From Lobulomyces angularis (taxonomy: Eukaryota > Chytridiomycota > Chytridiomycetes > Lobulomycetales > Lobulomycetaceae): a stretch of DNA of 64,000 bases. Where the stretch lies: contig JADHYX010000023.1 in the NCBI GenBank assembly GCA_027604685.1, positions 42,532-106,531 of the forward strand, given 5' to 3'. Of the stretch, positions 28,201 to 40,369 are shown piece after piece. Position numbers and translations under genes: made by a program. Numbering within the stretch: the stretch's first letter is position 1; each line of letters opens with the position of its first letter. Under the pieces are notes generated by a model. The model was not told where the DNA came from. It saw only the letters and a program-made list of their open reading frames with translations, and ran no database searches.

Positions 28201-29175
28201 AATCATCTTACTCTATAGCGCAAAATTCTAGTTAAGCGGTAAACTGATTTTATCATAATTAGGAAGTATGGAACATATATAAATCGACCACCATTAATAA
28301 CAGCTAAAGCAATAAATGGAGCACCAACTATCAGATCAATGAAAACTGAGGAAGAAAACAATTTTTTCCAGAATCTGTCCGCCTATGTAGGTGGAATTAG
28401 TATTTAACACAGCAAAAAAATTCTGTAACTTACAAACATCAATTTCAATATCACACTACTCAAATTGCAGCAAGATAAAAAAGTGAGAGCATAAAAAATC
28501 CAAGTAAATCTATTTACAAAAAGATACTGATGGCCATTACGGTAAAGCTGCAATAGTTCTGGAAATTGCACAAGTTTCGTTTCTATTTTTTCCAAATTTT
28601 TGACATTAATTTGTAACTCACACAAATATAAAATAGAGTATATGAGATCTATTAAAAAATCAAAAACAAGCTAAAAAAAAAACCAATTTTGTTAAAAAAA
28701 ATTAACTTTAGCAAAACATACAAACACAAACTCAGCACCTTTTAGTTTTTTTGCAAAAAAGCTGGTGTATAACTTGAAGGAAAAAATTGATTTCAACAGC
28801 AGAAAAAAATATCTTATCGAATAACCTTGACTCTTTTTCTCCCTTAAATTTAATTTTTAATACTTAATTTTTGAGATAATTGAAAAAAAAAATAACAACT
28901 ACAAACCTTTTATGCAAGTGAACTTTTTCATAATTTTCTCGAACTTGAGTATAACTTGAAAGTGAAGTGAATTTTAAAATTTTGCTGAAACTCTTTTTTT
29001 TAACTTGTTTGACCTCATTAGCATTTTCATCTAAGGTGGATAAAAATTTATTTTGTTTCCTTGTAGAATTTGAGGAAACACCACTATTTGTTAAACTTTC
29101 GTTTGACGACACTTGACTTAAATTAGAAGTTTCATTGATTTCAATACAGTCATGCTCAACATTATACTCGTTCAT
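25229..29175 (-). CDS. BK/Slo-type potassium channel with two RCK domains
   Basis: Many short exons rebuild a large channel. The soluble N-terminus is Ser/Asn-rich and is followed by several hydrophobic helices. An S4-like segment carries spaced Arg (SVYRLTRILRYR). Pore residues FYFTVITIS join across an intron to TVGYGDLAPVS, the K+ selectivity filter. The cytoplasmic part has two RCK domains: FIVVIGKHDSPDRMK, VKYFTGCSLNRDDLERL and HASAVFILSN in the first, and FILVLTFDYDIFKFL with FFIKGDPLSKKDLLNAGI in the second. These align with the RCK segments of Slo channels, and the C-terminal end (YTNPVPSCLLKESDMIYVL) matches Slo ends. It probably gates K+ flux by ions or voltage in a surface or organelle membrane. 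I saw no acidic calcium bowl. Confidence 0.85.
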
Positions 29176-29593
29176 TTGTTATAATTGAAAAGGAGAAAAA
29201 TATTAAAAGTTGCTAATAAAAAGTAATTTAGAAGGAAAAGGTTGCTTAATATTAATTGTAGAGTAGGTTTTTAACAGGAGGACAGTTTATGGGCACAAAT
29301 TGAAATACCGAAAAAATAGATAGTAGTTTGTCCAGTAAGTAGTGGACATTAACTCAGTCTCTGCCTCAGCCACTTTGAATTTTAATTGAAATTTCTTCTT
29401 ATCTTGCATAAATTTAAAAAGGCATCTTTTTAAACGAGATCAAATTTAATACCATGTCAACCGTATTAGAGGCCAATTAGATCTTCCCATATCTAATTTT
29501 TAGTTTTAACTTAGAAAGTGAATTCGTAATTAACAATTATTTTTCAAATTTAGAGTCCAATTAGAACAAAAGTTAAACTAATACTGAAATAAT
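29176..29593. other. Intergenic, no gene seen
   Basis: AT-rich stretch upstream of the K+ channel start and downstream of PEX7. No coding or RNA gene is recognised. Confidence 0.4.
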
Positions 29594-30833
29594 TTAATAA
29601 TTTATCAGTCTCACTGTTTCATCCCATGCGCACGAAACTAGTAAATGAGGATCAAATAGTGAAAAATCCAACCCGAAAACAAATTCTGTGTGCTGCCCAA
29701 AGTCAAAAATTGCTCCTCCTTTTTGGGTATCCCATAACTTTAACGACATATCATACGATGTTGAAGCTAAAATAAATTCAGAATGTGGTGAGAATTTCAC
29801 TCTCCTGACAGCATATTGATGACCACTAAACTCTAGAACTGCCTTATCTGGTCTACGGAGATCCCACACTTTAATACTGTATTTTTTCTTTTAATTTCTA
29901 TTAGTATATTAAAGCTTACCTTCTATCTACACTTCCTGTAGCAATTACATTTTCTCGATATTTATTCCAGTCACAAGCTAAAACTTCGTTGTTGTGAGCA
30001 TATATTGTAAGTGATGATCGTGGTATCCTAGTATCCCACGTTATTAACGTTTGATCACTGAAATTGTTAAAAACAATAATTTTTTTTAGATTTTTTTTAT
30101 TATTTACTCTATTTACCCACTACAAGAAGCAAAAACATCTGCACTGTATGGTGACCAAATTGTATTATAAATGCATTGTGTATGTTCACGAAAAGTCCGC
30201 ATTGATTTAGGTAGTTCAGGATTCCACTAGTGAATTAAAAGAAAATTTTAAAACCTTAAACTGTACTAATTAATACAATTTTTATTTGGTTATCCCACGA
30301 TCCAGAGACAAAACAATCCTTTCTCACTAAATTCCAATTGACACTTAGCACTTCTTTAGTATGTTCCTGCCAAAATCTGATTGGAAAATCCTTAAAAATG
30401 TTTAGAATTAGCAAATTAATGAAAAAAATTGATTAAAAAATTATTATCATAAAAATACCATTAATGTAACATCATATAATTTTACAGAGCCATCGCCGCT
30501 ACTAGCAACAATCTGATTTTCGTGATTCTCGCTCCATGCACAATCAAATAAACCATCTTGTGTATCGTAGACCCTATCTACAATTAGTCCATTTGACTCT
30601 AACCCCAGCAACCAGAGTCTTCCTTTATAGAAAAAAATAAATAAACTTCTTCAAAATTTGCTGCAAACCGTTCCCTACAATTCCAAAATTCGCTCCAGTA
30701 GCGCATGCTAGCTTATTTTCTCTAAATGGACTAAATTCTAAAATTATTGGTTAAGAAATGGAATATCAAAACATTAATGATTTAGCAGTACTTTACCTAC
30801 AGCATATCCTTGAAATCTTTCCGTTCGAAACAT
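29594..30833 (-). CDS. PEX7: Peroxin-7, receptor for PTS2 peroxisomal cargo
   Basis: Exons join to a WD40 protein starting MFRTERFQGYAV then EFSPFRENKLACATG, which is the PEX7 N-terminus. The successive WD repeats include GLFDCAWSENHENQI, SVKLYDV, KEVLSVNWN, VSGSWDNQIKIW, STWSPY-like IYNTIWSPYSADVFAS, VLACDWNKYRENVIATGS, YAVRRVKFSPHSEF and a final VSCAWDETVRL. PEX7 binds the N-terminal PTS2 signal in the cytosol and delivers cargo to the peroxisomal docking complex with a co-receptor. Length and repeat count fit the family. It is divergent from ZNG1, with 175 bases between the starts. Confidence 0.93.
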
Positions 30834-31008
30834 TCACTTTATCTGAATGTTGTAAATATATAAGTAAAAAAAAAATAAACAGAAATTTATTTAATTGAAT
30901 AAAGTATGATTTTTATATTTGTACCAAACTGAGATGCTTAATTGACAATTTTTTTTTTTTTTAAATGATATGGTATCTTTTTTTTTTAAAAAAAAATTTC
31001 TTTAAAAA

Positions 31009-32391
31009 ATGAATAGAGAGGAAGATGATGTACCAGAATTAATAGAAAGTGAAAATCCAATACCAATTCAAGATACTTTTAAACGTGAATTGAAATTAAA
31101 CCCTGTTCCAGTTACAATAATTACAGTAATGTGAAAACATCAAATAGTTAAACTGTTTTAAATAGGGTTATTTAGGGTCAGGAAAAACAACTTTAATTAA
31201 CAGATTGTTAACTGAAAACCACGGAAAAAAAATTGCTGTTATTTTAAATGAGTTTGGTGAAAGTTCAGGAATAGATAAAAGTTTGACCGGGAACGATACC
31301 GAAGGTGACTTATTTGAAGAATGGCTGGAATTAAAAAATGGCTGTCTGTGTTGTTCAATGAAGGTTCCTTTATAATTATTTTTAAAAATTTAAATTTTTT
31401 TATTAAGGATCCGGGGATAAAAGCTATTGAAAATCTGATGAAAAAAAGGGGAAAATTTGATTATATTTTATTAGAAACTACGGGACTAGCTGATCCAGGA
31501 CCCGTAAGTCACTTTAAATGACTCTAAAGCGTTAATGATTAGATTGCGTCAATGTTTTGGTTGGATAGTGAATTAGGCTCCGATATTTATTTGGATGGTA
31601 TATTAACAATGGTTGATTCAAAAAATGGATTTAAATATTTAAGAGAAAATCAGAACAATAAAAATGTTATAAACGAATTTACTAGACAAATTGCACTTGC
31701 TGATAGGATAGTATTGAATAAATTGGATTTAATTGATGAAACTTCTTTAGAAGAATTAAAATCAAAAATATTGGATATTAACTCAGTGGCACCTATATAT
31801 CAGACTTCAAATGCAGTGTAAATTATTTTTGAAAATGAAAATTTTTTCATAAACATTGGAATAAATAATTAAAATTAAATTTTTTTGCTTTACAGTGTTC
31901 CAATCGACTTTTTTCTGGATCAAAATTGTTTTTCAGAAGGAAAGAAACTTGAGCCGCAGCCTATATCAAGTCATCTCAATGATTCATTGGTTGAAACGAT
32001 ATACTTCACCATTGATCCTCCATTTACCATTAACATATCAAAATTAGATCATTGGCTACAAATTGTACTATGGGAAAAAAACCCGAAAGCGTTAAAATTA
32101 ATGATATCGAAAAATTATGATCACAATAAATTTATATCCTCAATAGAAAAAATTTCTAAAGATGAAAATAATTTTATGAGTATATTAAGATTAAAAGGTT
32201 TAGTATGCCAGTCTGGTGTGGAAAGTGACAAAAAAATTGTAATCCAAGGAGTTTACGAAATATTTGACAAACACGTAGGTGGTAGTTGGGGTTTAGAAGA
32301 CAGAACTAGTAGGATGGTTGTGATTGGACATAACTTGGAATTGAATCTACTAAAAAATTCATTTTATGAATATTGCGTAGAAAAATATTAA
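31009..32391 (+). CDS. ZNG1/CobW-type GTPase zinc chaperone
   Basis: Spliced exons give [19 protein letters not shown] (Walker A), [16 protein letters not shown], the metal-binding CxCC motif in [14 protein letters not shown]-type [34 protein letters not shown], the guanine-specificity motif VLNKLDL, and a C-terminal CobW domain with LRLKGLV and IQGVYEIFD. This family (CBWD in animals) hands zinc to methionine aminopeptidase 1. Animal ZNG1 carries a CPELVPI docking motif near the N-terminus. Here the matching spot reads [14 protein letters not shown], so the Cys is replaced, as in some fungal members. The start ATG at 31009 is the first in frame. Confidence 0.9.
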
Positions 32392-32727
32392 GCATTTTAC
32401 TTTTCATCATTTTCTGTAATGATGTATTTACAATTTAAGTTTTTAGACATCATTTGTTTTTTATTTCAAATTTGTTTTACATTATTTATTTAACAATAAT
32501 ATTTGAGGTATAAGAGTTCTCCAAAGAATGATTATTTTTGTTGTAAGAAAAAAGTAAGGTATTCAAATTTTCATATACATACTTAACAAAAATTCTAAAA
32601 ATAATAAATTAATTCAATGAGAAATAAAAAAAAAAAAAAAACAAAAAAAGCCAAGTAAGTGAAATAAATCGGTTAGCTAGGTTTACAAAAAATAAAAATA
32701 AATTAAATTAAACGCTGTGTCTAAGTG
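32392..32727. other. Convergent 3' spacer, no gene seen
   Basis: AT-rich sequence with a poly-A run near 32627, between the convergent ends of ZNG1 and SCAPER. Confidence 0.4.
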
Positions 32728-35700
32728 CTAGCAAGAAAACTGAACCAAAACTTCTTCAAAGAAAGATTTTTCGCATGATTTAAACAATGGTACTTGATAG
32801 TTCAAACTTGGGTTGCAAACATCCAACTTCCGTTTTTCTAGCGGTTTTAAGAAGTTATCTTCCACATAGTCTGTTAGTAATTTGAAATTAATTTCTTCCT
32901 TCATAATAAATCTGTTGTCTTCATCATCAAAGCCTGCTGCAATTAAAGTTGGAAATAAAACATCTTTCCAGCTATTACAAATAATTGAGAACTTAATTTA
33001 TAAATAATTTTATAATTACAGTGGATTAATAAAAAATTCAAAGGGCAGTTTCTTTAATAGTATGTCTAGAATTGATACATTTGAAACCGTGAATCTCAGC
33101 ATTGATCTGTTTACAGGATGGAAAATTACACCTCTTCCGATCAAAACTAAAATCTCAAAAAATACTAAATTTTTCACATCCATATAGTCATTGGATTTTA
33201 CAGCGGTGATGGAGTGAAAATTTTTAATTAAAAATTTTAACCAAATTGAAATTAGGTGAAAAAAGGATATTAAAATACCGTCAGAACTCAAAACATTCTA
33301 AAAAATTATGGGTGAAGTAAAATAAAATTTTTACCTGAAATCCTTTCAAATCAATAATTGAGAGGTAATTTAAGCATTTAAATGCTGATAAACTAATTTG
33401 TGATAATTGATCTTTCAAATTTACAAAATTACTTTTTTTATTTTCCGATACTAGGGAAACTGTTGATATGACAATTGAAGGAATAAAATCTGCCTTATTT
33501 ATAGTTTCTTTTAAAGCTAAATCCAATTCCTTAAAGCAGTCGTCTTTTTTAACTGCTTCAATACTAAAACTCATTAATTTCTTTTTCTTTTAAAAAGAAA
33601 TTTGAATTTACCTGTTTGAGAAGAACCCTATTAATTTTTCAAAAAAATTAAAGGTTACTACTAAAAACTTAAATGTTGTTGTTGAACTTGTAATGTCTCC
33701 ATGAACCACCATTAACAATTTACTCCATCCGTCAATGATTTCAAGGGATAATAGGTATCTGAGAACACAATATTAATAAAATATTCTAAAAGTCTTACTG
33801 AATTACTGCCAGCTTAATACTAAAATGCTCAGTAAATGTGTAATCTGAAAAATTAAAATTTTCTAACAATAAACTCATTATAGTTAATATTTCACAAATT
33901 GATAATATTCTGAAATCTTCGTTTAAATTACATCCATTTAACAATCTGTTAAGCAATTCGATCATTTCTAATGTCAAGTTCGGAGTAAATTCATAAAATC
34001 TATTATCTTCACCAACTTTTGTATCAATAGATGACCTAATGGCAGTTAAGACAAAATTCTGATTTTTTTTACTATCCGTTAAAAGTTTTTTTATCAACGT
34101 TAAACATTTGGACAATATTCTTAACAAAAATGCCTTTCAGTATCAAATATAATTATTTTAAATCTTACCTCAAAGAAAAAACTGAAGAATTATGCCCATC
34201 TATTGACACACAAATTTTTATTAATAATTCGATTTTTGATTCTGTACAGTCAGAATTTTCTAATTCGGTAGACTTGTAACATAAAAATAATTACAATACA
34301 AAATCAAAAATTTTACCATTAATCTATCAATTAAATTTTCAAATTTTTTCATCTCGATTAGAAAATATTTAAATTCTGCTTTATTTTCATCATCGGTGTG
34401 CATCGAATTGAAATATTGTTTGCTGCAATGCTCTTTATCAACAGAAAAGGAGTAGAAGCTGTTGTCCTTTACATAGAATTTTATTCCAAAAAAGTTGAAA
34501 TATCTCTTCAACTCATCAAAGTCTTTTTCAAATTTAGTGGTACCTGAAAGTTTTTTTGATTTTGGTCTTTTCGGTTTCATTTGATTGCAATTTTTCTTAA
34601 CTTCGGCCTTCTCCTCAGCTTGATTTACAGCTGATGATTGCTGAAAAATATTCTTCAATTATTGCTTATTAATAATACTTCTATTTTTTGAGTATTACCT
34701 GTCGAATTTTTTTTAATTTTCTTTTTTGTGCTTTATTTCGTTTCAGATCTAAAAATTTAAAACTTAGACTGTCCAAAAATTTTGTATCAACTTCTATTTC
34801 ATGTTTCGGTTTTAAATATTCAATAACTTTATTTTCAGGATTTCTAATTTCGTTAATTCTACTCGCAACTTCCTGTTAAACAAATGAACATCAGTAAGGG
34901 CAGCACCATAGTTACCTTTGCTTGTTGATTGGCCAAAGCTGCCTTTTCTTTAACCATTTCCAAAGTTTCCTCCCTCCTTTTGGCGCCCAACTCCATTTTT
35001 TCCAGTAATCTGCGTTGCTAAATAACGAATTAGAAGGAAACTTGAATAAGTTTTATAAAGCCAACCTTCTCCACTTCTTCTGCTTGTTTAATACTTTGAA
35101 ATTTTTCTAGCCTCTTCGTCTAATGCAATCAAAGTAATAAAAATAAAATATTTAACTTTATGTTAATAAAAACCTTTTCTTCTTTTTTCTCCAGCCTTTC
35201 CTCTGCTTCTCTCAGTCGTTCTTTTTCAAGTCTTTCGACTGCTAATTCATGTTTTTTTTCGCTGTCTGCCTTGAATTTTAAGGATCTTTCTTGCTCTAAA
35301 GTCTTCCTTCGTTCTGTGGCAGCCTCCCTCTCTGATGTACGATTTTTGGGCTGTATAAATTTCAACCTAGTTGCAGAAGCCGTTTCATGCCGTTGCTGTA
35401 AATCAATCTTTTTGTTTTCCATCCTAAATTGTTCTTTATTATGTTTATTTCAATATTATTCCTACGTGATAGTGGTAATGAATGCCACCTCATTTCGTTT
35501 TTGAACTTCATCTTTCGCTTTATTTTGAATATTTTTTAAGTGATTGTCCCTTAACTACAAATTATTTAAATATATTTTTGTATCTTGTAAATTTTACCAT
35601 TTCAGCTTTAGATTGTTTTTCTTCCATTGTTTCCTTAAGCAGTAACAACTGTTCTCTTTCTTTTTCTCTTTTTTCTCGGACTGCGAGGATCTGAATAATT

Positions 35701-37217
35701 TATTAGAAAAATTAACGGAAATACTCACTTTGTCAGCCTTGAATTTCAATTTTTCGTTCTTTTCATTTAAAATGCTTTCTCTTATTTCTTGTGCTTTTAG
35801 TTGCTTTAAGTCTAATTCAAAGTCAGTTTTTCTCTGAAGTGGAGGGGAGAAACCGCGCAAAATGTTATCCTTAATAGACGACAACCCTCTTTAAAGTCAA
35901 AAAATTAATACTCAAAACTTGAGTAAAAAAGAAAAAAATTTATTAAAATACGTTTCACAGCTCCTTGTTCTATTTCTTTTTGGTGTAAGTTGCGCTTCAT
36001 GCTCAACTTTACCAAATTCATCACAGCTAGATGAATTTGATAAATTATATTTTAAATTTTCTTCCTTTTCAATAGGAATCCAAGTTTCTGGCTTTGGTTT
36101 GAAAAAAAATTTTTCCACAATATTGTTGGAATTGTTAGGATTTTCAAGGTTTTCTTGATAAGTATGATCTGGTGAACTTCTCCTAGAATCATTCAATATA
36201 TTTGAATCACTTATATCTGGTGGTAACTCAAAATTCTTTATAAAGGCACTAACATTATTAGCGTCAAGTAGTGTAGTATTGGCTGCCAACTAATGAAAAT
36301 AAGATTATTTTATCAAAAGCTACAAATTTATACCTTCTCAAACTTCTCTCTATAAAGTTCTAATTCTTTTGAAATTAGGGTACACTGGCTTTTGATTAAA
36401 TTCTGCGTTGTTTTTGACTCGGCTGCATAAATATTATAATCAAAAATCATGCCATCTAAAATTCTAAAAGAGAAATTTAAGAAAAGCTGTAAAAACCTTT
36501 CTTACCTTTTAAGTTCCACATTATTTTTGTTAATTAATTCATTAATATTTTTGCTTTTTACGAAATGTTCGGTTTCAGGTATGGATTTTTTAGAAATAAT
36601 GCTGGAATTGTTTGAATTTGTCGAGGAAGTACCTGTTGAGTCTTCACTTAGTGCAGCACTAAAACTTTTCCTCATAATCGAATTGCTGCTGTCAATAACG
36701 GTTTCACCTGAAAAGTAGTTGAATCTTGGTGGAGGGTTCTGTAATGCTGGGTTATTTCGTAATGTTTCGTCAGTTTCTGTAAAACTTTTAAGTTTTGAAG
36801 GTTGCGAATAACTATTAAAAGAAAGAGAATAAGAGCCACTTAAGACATTTCCATTGCCATTGGTAAGACTAACACTGTTAAATGAGCTACTATGAATTTT
36901 GTTTAATTTGGAAACTTTTTTTAACGTTGAATCTTTATGGATTGGATTAAGACAACCGTTGTTTTTTTTTTTTTTATTATTTACTATTTTTTGATAATTT
37001 TTTTTTTGAAGCTGCTGCTGCTGTTTTTGTTTTGATTTTTGCCGTTTCGATTTAACAATGTTCCAATCAGTGATATCCCTAAATGAAAGAGTTTACATCA
37101 AAAGTAAATCAAAGGATACCAATGAAGTAGGTTTCTGGCATCTCTGCCATCAGCTATTAAACAGTCTTTTATTTCTTCCACAGTCTCCATTATCGAACTG
37201 TCACTTTCTGTTAACAT
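32728..37217 (-). CDS. SCAPER homologue (S-phase cyclin A-associated protein in the ER)
   Basis: A many-exon gene begins MLTESDSSIMETVEEIKD, with GRDARNLLHWDITDW as a conserved-looking N-terminal block. A Ser/Asn-rich linker follows, then a long charged coiled coil (RLEKERLREAEERLEKKEEK, MELGAKRREETLEMVKEK). Helical repeats come next, and the C-terminus reads WKDVLFPTLIAAGFDDEDNR. This last motif and the overall order match SCAPER, whose C-terminus has a VLFPSLIAAC block. In animals SCAPER acts at ribosomes/ER and links TTC5 to CCR4-NOT in tubulin mRNA decay, and it is also tied to the cell cycle and cilia. I see no clear C2H2 finger between the coil and the helical part. The middle exons are the least certain. 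Confidence 0.7.
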
Positions 37218-37372
37218 ATTATTTCAAAAAAATTTTGTTCCTTCAACAAGGGTTATTCGGGGTTTCAAAAAGAAAACTTGAAGGAATTGCAATACTGCTT
37301 CAAGCTCCAAGCAATTAAAAAAAAAAAAAACCATCATATTTTTAATCGCATTATAATTAATTATCTATCTCT

Positions 37373-39240
37373 CTAAAACAAACTATCATATCCCTTCTCT
37401 AATGATTCTCTGTTAAAAGTGCTCATCTTTTTGTAACTCAAATTCAGGTGAAAAACATCTTTAAAAAAATTCAATTTTAGAGATGGAATTCCAATTATTA
37501 TTCTTTGCATTTCATTAGCTGCTTTCGTTTTAGTATTATGAAAATAAAAGCAAGGTAAACCTCCTCTTGCTTGTGGAGGTGAGATTCTAGCATAATGGCT
37601 TAAACGGCTGTAAATTTTTGAAGTTTCCTCGTTCTTTTTTAATCTTTTCAATACTGATATGATCTGCTGTAGATCATCCTGAAGAAAAGGTTTGACAAAA
37701 ACATCACACTGATCAAATTCAAATTTGTTAAAATGAGGATATAAAATACTGGAAATTTTGTTGTTATTTGTCTCTAACATTTTATTTTTTATGATTAAGT
37801 AAAATCTTTTATCCCATAAATTAATTTCATTGAATTTCACTTTATAATTCAAATCCTTTATATCTTTTTGTTTAAAAGGTTCAGTAAATACTAACCAATT
37901 GAATCTTCCAGTGTTGGAAGATCGTGGTGGATGAAAGATTGTTCGACTTAAAGAAACCAATCTAGGCTTTTTTGTTGGAGTTATAGTATGCGTATCAAAG
38001 TTAACTTCCCTCACAATTTGCAATCTTGCTTCATTAACATTAGATAACGGACTGCGCTTTTTATCGAATCTAAATTTTTCTTTAATTTGCTCAACTAATT
38101 GTGATATTACCTGTCCGTCCAATGAACTACATAATCCAAAACCTTGTTACCAAGAAAAGGGTTACTTATCCAATGGGTTTTGTAGTTGTTTGGGCTAGCG
38201 TCAATTTTTAAAAAGCATGAACCCATTTCAGGAGTGAGCTTCAAATTTTTTTCAATAATACCTTTTACTTTTGTGGTAACAAAATAATTAGCATTCAAAC
38301 AAAAGTTTCTTACCGTTCGAAGTCATGTATTTTTTGTGTAAACTCATGCTTAAAACAAAATCTGATAAAGCTTTTTTCGATAGGGGATTCTCATCTTCCA
38401 CCAAACTCTTTTTTTCAAAAAAATCAGACAACTCATTATTCTGTAATTTTGTTTCTAACACCTTAAAAAAAATATTTGAAATAGCTGGTGATTTTAATGG
38501 AGCTAAGTCACACCGATTAACATTGTTAAAGGTTATAATTTCATCGACTTTAACCTGGATTTTTATGAAAGGTTATTACTTGGTAAATATTGTTTGGTAA
38601 AATTAATAATATACTTGGGGAATATGTAACAGTGGCCTCACAACTTTGACAAACTTGGATCCAAACTCTGCGGTGTTTAACTCTTTTTCCACACTTTTAT
38701 AACCAGCCAATCCATAAACACCACTACCCTTAAAAAATCTGCCAATGCTAGAAACTAATTGGTCCTCTAAAGTTTGGCAAAAAAATAAAGAAGTGATATC
38801 CTCTTTTTCACACATTCTAGCAAGTAAGGCATTTCTTTCCGTGGAAAAATTTGATAAAAAGCTTTTTTTCTTTAAAGCATCAGAACATTGAATTTTATTC
38901 AGAGCTTTTTGATTAGTGTGGTTTATAGGTAGTGTTTTGTAAGAAATGTCCATTTCCGCTAAACTGTTTATAGTAGAAGTGAATATTTTCGACGATCTCT
39001 CATCAATATTTGCATCAATTACAAAGGCATTAAATTTGTCTTTACCAATTAAATCTTTTAATAATAAGCATAGAGCAAAACTCGCCTTACTACCTTTGAA
39101 AGTAATTATGTAAATTCACTAATAAATAGTGTTATAGTTTTAGAAAATATATTAATACCTCCAACAGCAACTGCAATTTTTTCACTTTTTGTGCATATAT
39201 TTAATCGTTCCAGTATATTTTTTAACAAATTTTTCTGCAT
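37373..39240 (-). CDS. TilS-like PP-loop protein (tRNA(Ile)-lysidine synthetase family)
   Basis: The N-terminus reads KIAVAVGGSKASFALCLLLKD, at the place of the ATP-binding SGGxDS P-loop of TilS. Two more family blocks follow: FFCQTLEDQLVSSIGRFFKGSGVYGLAGY matches the HHADDQAETFLLRLLRGSGL.GLAG block, with its middle cut here for length, and VKVVRPLLHIPQ matches the RPLL...K block. Later exons form a long C-terminal region. TilS converts the wobble base of a minor Ile tRNA to lysidine in bacteria and organelles. In the P-loop the first Ser is Val and the Asp is Lys (VGGSKAS), and the HHADD block is eroded, so activity is doubtful or altered. It is most likely a nuclear gene for an organelle-linked tRNA enzyme or a derived paralogue. 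Confidence 0.7.
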
Positions 39241-39716
39241 TTACAATCTTTTTAGGAAGAAAAAAATTAAAATATAAAAGAGAAAAAAGAAATTGTAGTC
39301 GAAAGCAAATATAACAAAACTAATTATGTTTTTCATTCAATATACACTTTTTATATTCTAATTTTTAAATTGCTCATTTCAACAATTTCTTTTTTGGAAA
39401 CGTTTAAGTTTTCCGTTAATACTTTTTCTTAAAAATAATGGACTAAAGAAAGCAAAGTGTTGCTTTCTTGATAACTTCGTCATCCTTTTTTTAAGAGTTT
39501 AAATGAAACTCTACTACTTATGATCAGTGATAATTTAGAACTGTGACTTTGTTGCATAATACATCATTTTCTCAAATGCTGTTCCAATGAACTGACATAA
39601 CAGATTAGTAGAACGCTTTATAAGACATGCTTATCTTAAATAGCTTTTGTAACTTAAATAAGAAAAGTTGAAAAGTTGAAATTATTTTTATATAAGATAG
39701 AAATTATACTAGTAAA
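39241..39716. other. Intergenic, no gene seen
   Basis: AT-rich spacer upstream of the TilS-like gene and downstream of the coiled-coil gene. Confidence 0.4.
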
Positions 39717-40369
39717 TTAGTAAGTCAGGATAAAATTCAAGTCATGAATAAAAAACTTCATTATTAAAATTGTGCATATTACAACTGAGCAAGGCAAATA
39801 GAATATAAACTGTGGCCAGACCTAAAAAGATTGTGAATTAAGTGGAAGAAAATACCATTTTTATTACCGTATCAAATCTATGATTCTTAATTTTCGTTTC
39901 CAAATCTTTTAAGTGTTGGTATTCTTCTTTTTTCGCTACTAATTTTCTACCAACTGCAACTTCTTCTTCTTTCACTGCGACATTATCCTTCTCAATTAAT
40001 TTTAATTTCGATTGCAAGACATTCATATCAACCCCTTCCTTCTTTTTATGTTCCAAAATTGCATTTGCATCTTTCAAAATGTGAGCTGGTGACTCAAACT
40101 CTCTCTACAAAAATAAAAACAATTATAAAGATGCAAATTTATAATTAATATTCAAGAACCAACTTTTGATCTGTTTTATTTTTTTCTATTTCCAACTGCT
40201 CTAACGAGTTTAAAATGTTTTCTCTCTGCAAGTAGTTACAATTTTTGAAATAAGTTAAATATTTTTCATTATTGCTATCATTGCTGAAACTTGTGAACTC
40301 TTCAGAGCTGGAAATTAAATAAGTTAATCTTTGAAACTTTTGAAATTTCTTTTCTTTAATATCTGTCAT
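39717..40369 (-). CDS. Small coiled-coil protein, possibly tail-anchored
   Basis: The first exon starts MTDIKEKKFQKFQRLTYL and joins at TDQKL/REFESPAHI to a second coiled-coil exon with heptad-like Leu, Ile and Val spacing (NVLQSKLKLIEKDNVAVKEE). That exon reads on to a stop at 39838. However, a GT-AG intron of about 49 bases after RFDT would instead join it to VWPQFIFYLPCSVVICTILI, a membrane segment, ending at 39717. The spliced form makes a coiled-coil protein with a C-terminal anchor, like SNARE or organelle-tether proteins. I prefer the spliced form because the intron length and ends fit the neighbours. The family is not recognised. Confidence 0.5.

Noticed and set aside
35160..36158. 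Ser/Leu/Phe-rich plus-strand frames
   Set aside because: They mirror the Glu/Lys-rich coiled coil of SCAPER on the minus strand.
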